Assembly: GCA_031553765.1 (NCBI GenBank)
Contig: JAVBKY010000004.1
Coordinates: 248,001-312,000 of the forward strand
Direction of reading: 5' to 3'
DNA: 64,000 bases
Origin: JAITMY01 sp031553765
Lineage (GTDB): Bacteria; Bacteroidota; Bacteroidia; Bacteroidales; UBA932
This document shows, piece by piece, positions 1-6,876 of the stretch. The notes beneath the pieces are model-generated. The model saw only the letters and a list, made by a program, of their open reading frames with translations. It ran no database searches and was not told the DNA's origin. Numbering within the stretch: the first letter of the stretch is position 1; every line of letters starts with the position of its first letter. Both the position numbers and the translations under genes were made by a program.

Positions 1-67
1 TATTGAGCTCGCAATGAGCAACTTAATGAAGATGTTTGAAAAGGATTTTGGGGCGCAGGTAAGATAG
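1..67 (+). CDS. C-terminal end of an unidentified protein (partial)
   Basis: An open frame enters from the left edge and ends at a TAG at 65-67, giving the last 21 residues, which begin IELAMSNLMKMF and end GAQVR. It is followed by a palindromic repeat and then a prenyltransferase gene on the same strand. The piece is too short to identify a family, and it may simply be an open frame. Confidence 0.4.
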   Translation, partial: IELAMSNLMKMFEKDFGAQVR

Positions 68-71
68 AAAT

Positions 72-160
72 AAACCCTAACAGGGTTTCACAGGTCAACA
101 CACAACTTATTTTGCAACCCTGTTAGGGTAGCTGCAAAAGTTGAGAAACCCTGTTAGGAT
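72..160. repeat. CCCTAACAGGG / CCCTGTTAGGG palindromic repeat, three units
   Basis: Three units of the same 11-bp motif lie at about 72-88, 116-129 and 146-160, the first inverted relative to the other two. They can pair into hairpins between the partial gene and the prenyltransferase gene. The same motif, as a two-unit hairpin, recurs at 9645, 12900, 21905 and 54210. Confidence 0.85.
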
Positions 161-171
161 TATACAAGTTT

Positions 172-1029
172 ATGAAAAATTACGTAAAAAATTTCGCCTC
201 GCTGGTTAAGTTCAGCCACACCATTTTTGCGCTGCCGTTTGCGTTTGTAGGCTATTTTTTAGGTGTAGAGCACACGCAGCACTTCAATTGGTTTACGCTG
301 GCCCTGGTGGTGCTGTGCATGTTTTTTGCGCGCAATGCTGCCATGAGCTTCAACCGCTACGCTGACCGCCACTTCGACGCTGCCAACCCCCGCACCGCCA
401 AGCGCGAAATTCCGCAGGGCATAGTACCCGAAAAGTACGCACTCATTTTTTGCATTGCCAACGCCGCGCTGTTTATCATAACCACCGCGTTTCTTAATAA
501 GCTGTGCCTGCTGCTGTCGCCCGTGGCGTTGTCCATTATATTAGGCTACAGCCTTACCAAGCGCTTTACAGCGCTGTGCCACTTCATTCTCGGGCTTGGG
601 CTATCGCTTTCACCCATTGGCGCGTACATAGCGGTAACGGGAGAGGTAGCTGCTACCCCACTCCTTTTTTCAGCCGTACTGCTACTGTGGACTGCCGGCT
701 TCGATATTCTATATGCCCTACCCGACGAAGAGTTCGACCGCGAACACAAGCTCTACTCCGTCCCCTCAATGATAGGTCGCAAGCGTGCTATCAGGCTATC
801 TACGCTCGTTCACATTGCGTGTGCACTCATCACCTTGTATATAGGTATCTATGTAATAGATAGCATTTTCTACCGTATTGGCACCATGCTGTTCATATGC
901 TGCATCACATACCAGCATAGCATTGTAAATGAGAATGATATAAGTCGAATCAACCTCACCTTTACCACTGTAAACGGTACCGCAAGCATTGCTTATGCCC
1001 TCTTCTGCATTCTCGCCCTCGCATTATAA
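172..1029 (+). CDS. UbiA-family prenyltransferase (MqnP/UbiA-like)
   Basis: This is a polytopic membrane prenyltransferase of 285 residues, the usual length for the family. The first Asp-rich motif is N61-x3-D65-x3-D69 and the second is D178-x2-Y181-x3-D185-x3-D189, which together bind Mg-prenyl diphosphate. Such proteins attach an isoprenoid tail to an aromatic acid in quinone synthesis. In Bacteroidota this subgroup is annotated as 4-hydroxybenzoate octaprenyltransferase-like or MqnP of the futalosine menaquinone route. No other quinone gene is visible here, so the aromatic substrate cannot be decided. The start follows directly on the palindromic repeat. Confidence 0.88.
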   Translation: MKNYVKNFASLVKFSHTIFALPFAFVGYFLGVEHTQHFNWFTLALVVLCMFFARNAAMSFNRYADRHFDAANPRTAKREIPQGIVPEKYALIFCIANAALFIITTAFLNKLCLLLSPVALSIILGYSLTKRFTALCHFILGLGLSLSPIGAYIAVTGEVAATPLLFSAVLLLWTAGFDILYALPDEEFDREHKLYSVPSMIGRKRAIRLSTLVHIACALITLYIGIYVIDSIFYRIGTMLFICCITYQHSIVNENDISRINLTFTTVNGTASIAYALFCILALAL

Positions 1030-1090
1030 CTAATTGAAAATCAATTCTGTTATTTTTTGTTAAATAACAACAAGGTGATTTACTATGCCG

Positions 1091-1098
1091 TACCTTTG
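1091..1098 (+). promoter_or_regulatory. Bacteroidota -7 promoter element
   Basis: TACCTTTG fits TAnnTTTG and lies 46 bp before the ATG of the small lipoprotein gene. No convincing -33 TTTG was found at the usual spacing. Confidence 0.5.
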
Positions 1099-1144
1099 CA
1101 GTCGAAAATAAATTTATTTAAAACCTCAATTTCACTAAAAGAAG

Positions 1145-1600
1145 ATGAAAAAGATTTTGTTCCTCTCGCTGGTAGCATTAGCTGCTGCTTGCTGCGGTCC
1201 CAAGAACGAAGTTAACGTTGACAAGCTCATCGCTAACCCCGCTGAATTCATGGGCAAAGAAATTACCTTCACCGGTAAGGCTGTTGTAACTGAAGACAAC
1301 AACATTGCTGTGTATGGTACTGACTCTACCAAGTACATCATGGTAAAGGCTGACAGCTCTATTAAGGTTTGCGGCAAAATGTGCGGCAAGACCGTTAAGG
1401 TTGTTGGTAACGTTGTAGAAGCCGTTATTGACGTTGCTGTTGTAGATAGCACCGAGGCGTCAGAAATCATAGTTGATAAGTTCTTTGTAGCAGCAAAGAG
1501 CATTGAAGTTGCTGCATGCTGCAAGAAAGACTCTATCGCTGCTTGTGTAAAGGCTGATAGCGCAGTAGCAGTTGAAGCTGATAGCGCAAAGGTTGAATAA
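1145..1600 (+). CDS. small lipoprotein with predicted OB-like domain, Cys/Ala/Val-rich tail
   Basis: The protein has 151 residues. Residues 1-17 are a lipoprotein signal (MKK, hydrophobic stretch, then AAACC), so Cys16 or Cys17 would be lipidated. Residues 25-110 contain a VDKLIANPAEFMGKEITFTG pattern typical of small Bacteroidota envelope proteins with an OB-like beta fold. The tail is low-complexity, rich in Ala, Val, Asp and Ser, with a CCKKDS motif. It stands alone with its own -7 element and a strong terminator. The function is unknown. A 156-residue antisense frame overlaps it completely but looks like a compositional shadow. Confidence 0.75.
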   Translation: MKKILFLSLVALAAACCGPKNEVNVDKLIANPAEFMGKEITFTGKAVVTEDNNIAVYGTDSTKYIMVKADSSIKVCGKMCGKTVKVVGNVVEAVIDVAVVDSTEASEIIVDKFFVAAKSIEVAACCKKDSIAACVKADSAVAVEADSAKVE

Positions 1601-1613
1601 TTCAACTCTTGTA

Positions 1614-1657
1614 TCCATAAAAAAAGCGCAACCTGTAGGTTGCGCTTTTTTTATGGA
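1614..1657. terminator. bidirectional intrinsic terminator
   Basis: A perfect 21-bp inverted repeat with a 2-nt loop has a GC core (AGCGCAACCT) flanked by A and T tracts on both sides. It lies between the convergent lipoprotein and tsaB genes and would work on either strand. Confidence 0.92.
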
Positions 1658-1664
1658 TTAAATA

Positions 1665-2354
1665 TCAGAATAACTTCCTAGTAGATTTGATAGCCACAAA
1701 ATCTTTGAGGTAGAATGGCTCAAAGTAGGCCACATCCTCAAACTGTTTTTGAGTAAATTTGCGCTCTGCTAGTTCCACCATGCCGCGTGCTGATGCATGC
1801 ACCTCCAAAAAAACGGCATTATCACCTGATAAAATCTCTCTACATTTTTCGGCACCACTACCAAAAAACAGCACACGCTGCTTTTTCAAAACATCCGAAA
1901 AGCTATCCTCCGTAATAATTTCAGCCGTGACCTCCGTTTGCAGTTCACTCTTCGTATTGTAAAATGCGGTGTACACCTCCATACGGCGCGCATCAAGCAA
2001 AGGGCAAAGCAAGTCAGAAGGTTGCACATCATGCTGGTGCAATGCTAATGCTGCAAGCGACTGCAAACTCCCCACAGCAATAAGCGGCTTACCTGTACCA
2101 TAGCATAACCCTTTGGCTGTACTCACACCTATACGCAAGCTGGTGTATGAGCCCGGTCCCTGACTTACCACCACAGCATCCAACTCCTGCGGGCGAGTAT
2201 TTGTTTGCGTGAAAATTTTGTCGATGAAAGGAGCCAGCAACTTGGCATGGTCACGCTCATGGCTGCTTTCCTCGCAGTCCAACACTTTACCATCGCGCGC
2301 AAGCGCAACGGAGCAAACCTCAGCAGAGCTTTCTATACAAAGTAGCAACGCCAT
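1665..2354 (-). CDS. tsaB: tRNA threonylcarbamoyladenosine biosynthesis protein TsaB
   Basis: TsaB is the inactive ASKHA-fold partner of TsaD in making the t6A37 modification of ANN-decoding tRNAs. The 229-residue protein starts MALLLCIESSAEVCSVAL, the family's N-terminal strand. It has SSHERDHAKLLAPFID and VVSQGPGSYTSLRIGVSTAKGLCYG, the hallmark GPGSxTGLR-like segment. The length is normal. It lies one base downstream of the cvpA-like gene on the same strand, so the two are probably co-transcribed, ending at the terminator at 1614-1657. Confidence 0.95.
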   Translation of the reverse strand: MALLLCIESSAEVCSVALARDGKVLDCEESSHERDHAKLLAPFIDKIFTQTNTRPQELDAVVVSQGPGSYTSLRIGVSTAKGLCYGTGKPLIAVGSLQSLAALALHQHDVQPSDLLCPLLDARRMEVYTAFYNTKSELQTEVTAEIITEDSFSDVLKKQRVLFFGSGAEKCREILSGDNAVFLEVHASARGMVELAERKFTQKQFEDVAYFEPFYLKDFVAIKSTRKLF

Positions 2355-2355
2355 C

Positions 2356-2898
2356 TTAATTTCTACCCTTTATGGTTTTATCAATCTTCTTATCCAGCCC
2401 CTTTGCCGATTCCTTCATTTTATCAAAATCAAGAAAGGTTAGGACAGAGGGAGCAAAGTTTGAAATGGGCTTATAGAATTTTGACTTTTGCACTTGCTGG
2501 CGCGGCATGAAATTCAGCTCCTGGTCAATAGTATTGATAATAACAAGTAGAACGCTGACGATGAGCCCCATTTTTATTATAGCAAAGATAACACCAAGTA
2601 AGCGGTTTAGCCATCCAAGTAGCACAACACGCACCACCCTATCGATAACGCTACCCAGTAAACGGGCCGCTATAACCACGCCTATAAATGTAAGTATGAA
2701 TGAAACTATGGATACCACCTGAGAGCCTACACCCAAATTGGTAATCCATTTAGCCATAAGGTATGAAAATTTAAATGACACGTAGATGCCCAGCAGTAAC
2801 GCCAGCACTGCTGTAATCTGCACCACAAAACCCTTGTGCACGCCCATGAAAATTGCCCACCCCAGCAGCAGCGCAAATATCAAATCAAAAATGTTCAT
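2356..2898 (-). CDS. CvpA family membrane protein
   Basis: This 180-residue protein has four hydrophobic segments in about residues 1-125 and a charged C-terminal tail. The start MNIFDLIFALLLGWAIFMGVHKGFV matches the CvpA/colicin V production family, whose role in the envelope is poorly defined. It is the first gene of a two-gene unit with tsaB, separated by a single base. No clear TAnnTTTG element was seen upstream. Confidence 0.85.
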   Translation of the reverse strand: MNIFDLIFALLLGWAIFMGVHKGFVVQITAVLALLLGIYVSFKFSYLMAKWITNLGVGSQVVSIVSFILTFIGVVIAARLLGSVIDRVVRVVLLGWLNRLLGVIFAIIKMGLIVSVLLVIINTIDQELNFMPRQQVQKSKFYKPISNFAPSVLTFLDFDKMKESAKGLDKKIDKTIKGRN

Positions 2899-2948
2899 TG
2901 CCTATAAAAAATATTTTAACACGCTAAGTTAGCAAATATTAGATTGGC

Positions 2949-2980
2949 TTGCAAGGCTACGAAATTTTCTTGTAACTTTG
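2949..2980 (+). promoter_or_regulatory. promoter of mpl
   Basis: TTG at 2949-2951, 21 bp, then TAACTTTG at 2973-2980 match the Bacteroidota -33/-7 consensus. The leader would contain the 3007-3066 hairpin repeat. Confidence 0.65.
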
Positions 2981-3006
2981 GGTGTAAATTAATCATTGTT
3001 ACACAA

Positions 3007-3066
3007 GTCATCCCGAGCTTGATTCGGGATCTCCCGAAGGAGATTGCGGGTCAAGCCCGCAATGAC
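3007..3066. repeat. imperfect palindromic repeat in the mpl leader
   Basis: GTCATCCCGAGC...GATCTCC and GGAGATTGCGGG...GCAATGAC form a roughly 60-bp imperfect hairpin between the promoter and the mpl ATG. It is a variant of the GTCATTGCGAG family at 4456 and elsewhere. Confidence 0.8.
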
Positions 3067-3085
3067 AAGCATCAACAAAAAACGT

Positions 3086-4441
3086 ATGAGAGTTCACTTC
3101 ATTGCTATTGGCGGAAGCGCTATGCACAACCTTGCGCTGGCCCTGCACGAGAAAGGTTACACCGTTAGCGGTTCTGACGACGAGATTTTCGATCCGGCTA
3201 AAGGTCGCCTTGCGGCAAAAGGTTTACTACCTGAAAAAATTGGCTGGTTTCCTGAAAAAATCACCAAAGAGTTAGATGAAGTAATTCTGGGTATGCACGC
3301 CCGCATTGACAATCCCGAGCTCTTGCGCGCAAAAGAATTAGGTTTAAAAATATATTCATACCCCGAATATTTATACGAGCAAACCAAGGATAAGACGCGC
3401 ATAGTAGTAGGTGGTAGCCACGGCAAAACCAGCACTACCGCCATGATTATGCATGCGCTACACCACGTGGGTATTGATTTTGACTACATGGTGGGCGCTC
3501 AACTCGACGGTTTTGACACTATGGTGCGCCTGACTCAATCGGCAAAAATTGCCGTGTTTGAAGGTGACGAATACCTTACTTCACCCATCGACCTTCGCCC
3601 AAAATTTCACCTCTACCGCCCGCATGTGGGCATAATTACGGGCATAGCGTGGGACCACGTAAACGTATTCCCCACATGGGAAATGTACGTGGAGCAGTTT
3701 GCCATTTTCACCAACCTGATTGAGGATAACGGCTCACTCATATTCTGCAAGGCTGACAAAACCTGCGCTTCGGTTGCCGAAATTGCGAAGGACAGCATTA
3801 AAAAAATAGGATATGACGCACACCCGCACGTCAACATTGACGGTATATGCAGCCTTGTTACACCCGATGGCAACGTGCCGCTAAAAGTATTTGGTGAGCA
3901 CAACCTGCAAAATCTTAGCGCGGCTATGTTTGCCTGCGAGCAAGTTGGCGTGGAGCGTAAGGATTTTTACAATGCTATAAAGGAATTTGGCGGGGCAGCA
4001 CGTCGCCTACAGCTGATGGCAAACTCCGACAGCGCAAACGTGTACTACGATTTTGCACACTCGCCTTCGAAGTTGCGCGCTACAACCGAAGCCGTAAAGA
4101 AGCAGTTCCCCAGCCGCAAGTTATACGCCTGCATGGAACTGCATACCTTTAGCAGCCTTAGCAAGGAGTTTCTATCGCAGTATGAGGGCGCCATGCACGA
4201 TGCTGATATAGCCTACGTGTACTTCAACCCCGAAACGGTGAAGCACAAACAGCTGGCGGAAATATCCGCAGATGATGTAGCCACAGGATTTGGCGGCAAC
4301 GTAAAGGTATTTACCGATAATGCGGCATTGGTAGCGGAGCTGAAAAAATTACCCGCCTCTAACGCAAATTTTTTGTTGATGAGTTCAGGGAATTTTGGAG
4401 GATTAAATATTAAGGAGTTTGCAGGGGAGTTGGTGGGGTAA
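3086..4441 (+). CDS. mpl: UDP-N-acetylmuramate:L-Ala-gamma-D-Glu-meso-DAP ligase (Mpl)
   Basis: Mpl re-attaches the recycled murein tripeptide to UDP-MurNAc in the cytoplasm. The 451-residue protein starts with MRVHFIAIGGSAMHNLALAL, the Rossmann-like Mur N-domain, and carries the ATP loop GGSHGKTS at residues 109-116. It then has the central Mur ligase segment (GEHNLQNLSAAMFACEQVG) and the C-domain with YYDFAHSPSKLRATTEAV. The open frame can be read 14 codons further upstream, but that part is repeat DNA, so ATG 3086 is chosen. AnmK, another recycling enzyme, lies at 18631. Confidence 0.93.
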   Translation: MRVHFIAIGGSAMHNLALALHEKGYTVSGSDDEIFDPAKGRLAAKGLLPEKIGWFPEKITKELDEVILGMHARIDNPELLRAKELGLKIYSYPEYLYEQTKDKTRIVVGGSHGKTSTTAMIMHALHHVGIDFDYMVGAQLDGFDTMVRLTQSAKIAVFEGDEYLTSPIDLRPKFHLYRPHVGIITGIAWDHVNVFPTWEMYVEQFAIFTNLIEDNGSLIFCKADKTCASVAEIAKDSIKKIGYDAHPHVNIDGICSLVTPDGNVPLKVFGEHNLQNLSAAMFACEQVGVERKDFYNAIKEFGGAARRLQLMANSDSANVYYDFAHSPSKLRATTEAVKKQFPSRKLYACMELHTFSSLSKEFLSQYEGAMHDADIAYVYFNPETVKHKQLAEISADDVATGFGGNVKVFTDNAALVAELKKLPASNANFLLMSSGNFGGLNIKEFAGELVG

Positions 4442-4455
4442 GCCACAACTATAAC

Positions 4456-4536
4456 CGTCATTGCGAGCGAAGCGAAGCAATCTCATCAAAGTAACGACCT
4501 GCTACTTGAGATTACTTCGCTTCGCTCGTAATGACG
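4456..4536. repeat. GTCATTGCGAG-family palindromic repeat
   Basis: CGTCATTGCGAGCGAAGCG and its near-complement CTTCGCTTCGCTCGTAATGACG frame an 81-bp hairpin in the convergent gap between mpl and hisF, where it could act as a transcription end for both. Confidence 0.85.
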
Positions 4537-4550
4537 CCTTGCTCTACTCA

Positions 4551-5306
4551 CTACAACCTTACCGCAATTCCCTTTTCCGCCAAATATTTTTTCAGCGTAG
4601 GAATTTCCAACTCTTTAAAGTGGAAAAGGCTTGCGGCAAGAGCAGCATCGGCCTTTCCTTTGGTAAAAGCGTCCTCGAAGTGCTGCATGTTGCCCGCACC
4701 TCCCGAGGCAATAATAGGAATATTAACCGCGTCGGATAGCTGCGCCAACGCCTCACAGGGGAAGCCCTGCTTCACACCATCGTGATCCATGCTAGTGAAC
4801 AAAATCTCACCCGCGCCACGGCTTTCAGCCTCTTTAGCCCATGTAAACAACTCCCTATCGGTAGCAATGCGTCCGCCACTCACGTAGCATACCCACTTAC
4901 CGTTTTCAAACTTACCGTCAATAGCGCAGGTTATCACCTGGCTACCGAAGTTCTTTGCTATTTCATCAATCAGCTCGGGACGACGCAAAGCTGCTGAGTT
5001 CACCGAAACCTTATCTGCACCGGCATTAAGCAACTTCGACACATCGCTCAACTCGTAAATACCACCACCCACCGTAAAGGGAATGTTGATATGGCGGGCA
5101 ATTTTTTCCACCAATTCGGCAAAGGTTTTTCGCCCCTCATGCGTAGCTGAAATATCAAGAAATACCAGTTCGTCAGCACCTTGTCGGCTGTACTCCGCAC
5201 CCAACTCTACAGGGTCACCTGCATCGCGCATATTTACAAAGTTGATACCTTTTACAGTGCGCCCGTCTTTAATGTCAAGGCAGGGAATGATACGTTTTGC
5301 CAACAT
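4551..5306 (-). CDS. hisF: imidazole glycerol phosphate synthase subunit HisF
   Basis: HisF is the cyclase half of the fifth step of histidine synthesis and makes IGP and AICAR from PRFAR using ammonia delivered by HisH. The 251-residue (beta-alpha)8 barrel has both catalytic acids, D11 (IPCLDIKDG) and D130 (TCAIDGK), and the phosphate loops (TVGGGI, and IIASGGAG near residue 220). The length is normal. It lies downstream of hisH, separated by an 83-bp AT-rich spacer with tandem TTAATGATAAAT-like units. Confidence 0.97.
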   Translation of the reverse strand: MLAKRIIPCLDIKDGRTVKGINFVNMRDAGDPVELGAEYSRQGADELVFLDISATHEGRKTFAELVEKIARHINIPFTVGGGIYELSDVSKLLNAGADKVSVNSAALRRPELIDEIAKNFGSQVITCAIDGKFENGKWVCYVSGGRIATDRELFTWAKEAESRGAGEILFTSMDHDGVKQGFPCEALAQLSDAVNIPIIASGGAGNMQHFEDAFTKGKADAALAASLFHFKELEIPTLKKYLAEKGIAVRL

Positions 5307-5389
5307 TTTTTTCTAATGATTAATGATAAATGGTTAATGATAAATTAGGAATTTCCTCCATTAACCATTAATATTTTACAATTACTATT
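5307..5389. other. AT-rich spacer with short repeats between hisH and hisF
   Basis: The spacer contains TAATGATTAATGATAAATGG and a nearby opposite-strand copy of CATTAACCATTAAT. It looks like degenerate intergenic repeat DNA. No gene, promoter or hisA remnant was seen. Confidence 0.6.
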
Positions 5390-5974
5390 TTACAAAGTCA
5401 AAAAATTACGCAAAATTGTCTCCCCCACCCACGCGCTTTTTTCGGGGTGAAACTGCACGGCATAAAAGTTATCCTTATGCAACGCGGCGCTGAATGGTTG
5501 GGCATAATGGGTAGTGGCAATGGCATGCTGTCCCACCTCAGCGTAGTAGCTGTGTACGTAGTACACGTATGGGTCTTTCTCCAAGTCTGCAAAAAGTGGT
5601 GAGTCGTTAGGCTCAATAGTATTCCAGCCCATGTGCGGAATTTTGTACTCTTTCGATTGAAAACGTTTTACGCTTTCGTCAAAAATGCCGAGACATTCGG
5701 TATCGCTCTCCTCGGAGTGCTTACACATAAGCTGCAAGCCAATGCAAATGCCGAGCGTAGGCTGTCGAAGGCTGCAAATAAGTTTATCCAACCCATGCTC
5801 GCGCAGGTATTTCATGGTGGTACCGGCCTCACCTACTCCCGGGAAAATTACCTTATCTGCTGCCCGAATTACATCAGGATTATCGGTTAATACCGCCTCC
5901 TGTCCTATTCTTTTCAACGCATTTTCTACCGAAAAAATATTACCTGCGTTGTATTTTATAATGGCTACTTTCAT
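5390..5974 (-). CDS. hisH: imidazole glycerol phosphate synthase subunit HisH
   Basis: HisH is the class I glutamine amidotransferase that feeds ammonia to HisF. The triad is visible: C77 in GICIGLQLM, and H176 and E178 in FHPEKS. The oxyanion-strand segment PGVGEAGT is near residue 45. The length (194 residues) is normal. Its start lies two bases after the stop of the Nudix-type regulator gene, so the two are co-transcribed. The usual hisA gene is not between hisH and hisF. Confidence 0.96.
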   Translation of the reverse strand: MKVAIIKYNAGNIFSVENALKRIGQEAVLTDNPDVIRAADKVIFPGVGEAGTTMKYLREHGLDKLICSLRQPTLGICIGLQLMCKHSEESDTECLGIFDESVKRFQSKEYKIPHMGWNTIEPNDSPLFADLEKDPYVYYVHSYYAEVGQHAIATTHYAQPFSAALHKDNFYAVQFHPEKSAWVGETILRNFLTL

Positions 5975-5976
5975 TG

Positions 5977-6720
5977 TTAAATCATGCTCTCGTGCTTCTT
6001 CATATATGCCTTACGGTCAAAGCGGAAGTAGCGTGCGGCACGATGCGTTACATTACGCTCTTTCTCCTCCAGCGCAATGATATACTTTTCGCCTTCAATA
6101 AATTTTTTGTAGAAGTTGCGTACATCATAGGGTCTATTGAAGAGCACTTCATAAGCTACGCGCAGCTCGCGCGCCGTGAATTTTTTAGGCAACAAATCAA
6201 ACACTACCGAAGGATTGTACGTCACCTGACGACGCACCTCTTTTAGCGCCTCATCCAATATTATGGGGTGGTCAAATGCCAAATGCACCGAGGTGTCGTT
6301 CACGTTAAACCAGCGCACATCATAGTCCTTTGAAATGTTGCTAATGCGTTGATTCATTTTAATCAGCGTCATGTATCCAACGGTAACAATGCGTCCAATA
6401 TTTTGGTGGGCGGCCTTACTCAACCAGCGTGAATCGCGCGGATTCCCGGTGCGGTTGGGATCGCCAAAACTTTTAAACTGGCGCATCTCCACATTTTTCA
6501 GCCCTGCAATATCGCGCACAGCGCGCTCCACTGCCATTTCCAAACTCTCATTAGCATATATAATGCTACCGGGAAATTTAAAGGCGTTGAACTCATCATT
6601 ATCCGCCTTATGCTTCATATCCATTAGCAACATGTGAAGCGCCCTGCCATCAAAACCGAATACTACACAGTCTACCGACACGTGCGGATAAATCTGCTCT
6701 GTTTTTGAATACTGCTCCAT
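5977..6720 (-). CDS. Nudix-fold transcriptional regulator (NrtR/AraR-like)
   Basis: The 247-residue protein has an N-terminal Nudix domain (about 1-150) and a C-terminal winged-helix region (about 160-230, with FTARELRVAYEVLFNRPYDVRNFYKKF). The Nudix box at about 51-74 is degenerate: the REUxEE core reads RAVRDI, so catalytic glutamates are missing and hydrolase activity is unlikely. This architecture is that of the NrtR/AraR regulators; AraR of Bacteroides thetaiotaomicron controls arabinose use. It is transcribed with hisH-hisF but lies next to the pectin block. A 23-bp palindrome at 6826-6848, shared with fucI and the GH141-like gene, precedes it. The ligand is unknown; a sugar is likely. 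Confidence 0.85.
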   Translation of the reverse strand: MEQYSKTEQIYPHVSVDCVVFGFDGRALHMLLMDMKHKADNDEFNAFKFPGSIIYANESLEMAVERAVRDIAGLKNVEMRQFKSFGDPNRTGNPRDSRWLSKAAHQNIGRIVTVGYMTLIKMNQRISNISKDYDVRWFNVNDTSVHLAFDHPIILDEALKEVRRQVTYNPSVVFDLLPKKFTARELRVAYEVLFNRPYDVRNFYKKFIEGEKYIIALEEKERNVTHRAARYFRFDRKAYMKKHESMI

Positions 6721-6747
6721 ATAGTTGTCCTTCTAATTAATCAGAAA

Positions 6748-6755
6748 CAAAGTTA
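6748..6755 (-). promoter_or_regulatory. -7 element of the Nudix regulator gene
   Basis: On the minus strand this reads TAACTTTG, matching TAnnTTTG, 27 bp before the ATG. No good -33 TTG is present, which would fit a promoter that needs an activator. Confidence 0.6.
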
Positions 6756-6799
6756 ACTATTTTACAATTGACTGATTTCTTTTTAACAAAATATTTTTT

Positions 6800-6816
6800 G
6801 ATAATCATTAATTATC
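6800..6816. promoter_or_regulatory. small AT-rich palindrome GATAAT-N5-ATTATC
   Basis: This perfect 6-bp inverted repeat lies between the regulator promoter and the 6826 palindrome. It could be a protein-binding site or chance in AT-rich DNA. Confidence 0.3.
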
Positions 6817-6825
6817 AACTGTTTA

Positions 6826-6848
6826 AATATTGTAATAAATACAATATC
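6826..6848. promoter_or_regulatory. candidate operator upstream of the Nudix regulator
   Basis: AATATTGT-N7-ACAATATC: the central TATTGT-N7-ACAATA is perfect and has the same spacing as the palindromes at 14881 and 19868. Its centre is 89 bp upstream of the 3' end of the -7 element, the same distance as at fucI. Two extra half-sites CTTATTGT lie at 6859-6866 and 6876-6883. Confidence 0.55.
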
Positions 6849-6876
6849 AAGAAAACCACTTATTGTAGTTAACTGC

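Noticed and set aside
504..863. Second-frame open reading frame of 119 codons inside the prenyltransferase gene
   Set aside because: It overlaps a strongly supported gene, has no recognisable motif and no own start signals.
1135..1605. Antisense frame of 156 codons opposite the small lipoprotein
   Set aside because: It mirrors the sense gene; its Ser/Thr/Ala-rich composition is what repeated Ala/Val/Asp codons give in antisense.
3044..3085. 14-codon upstream extension of mpl
   Set aside because: The DNA is part of a dispersed palindromic repeat and the family start matches ATG 3086.
4456..4536. CRISPR array or insertion sequence end
   Set aside because: The repeats are single, dispersed hairpins without regular spacers, and no transposase or cas gene is in the window.
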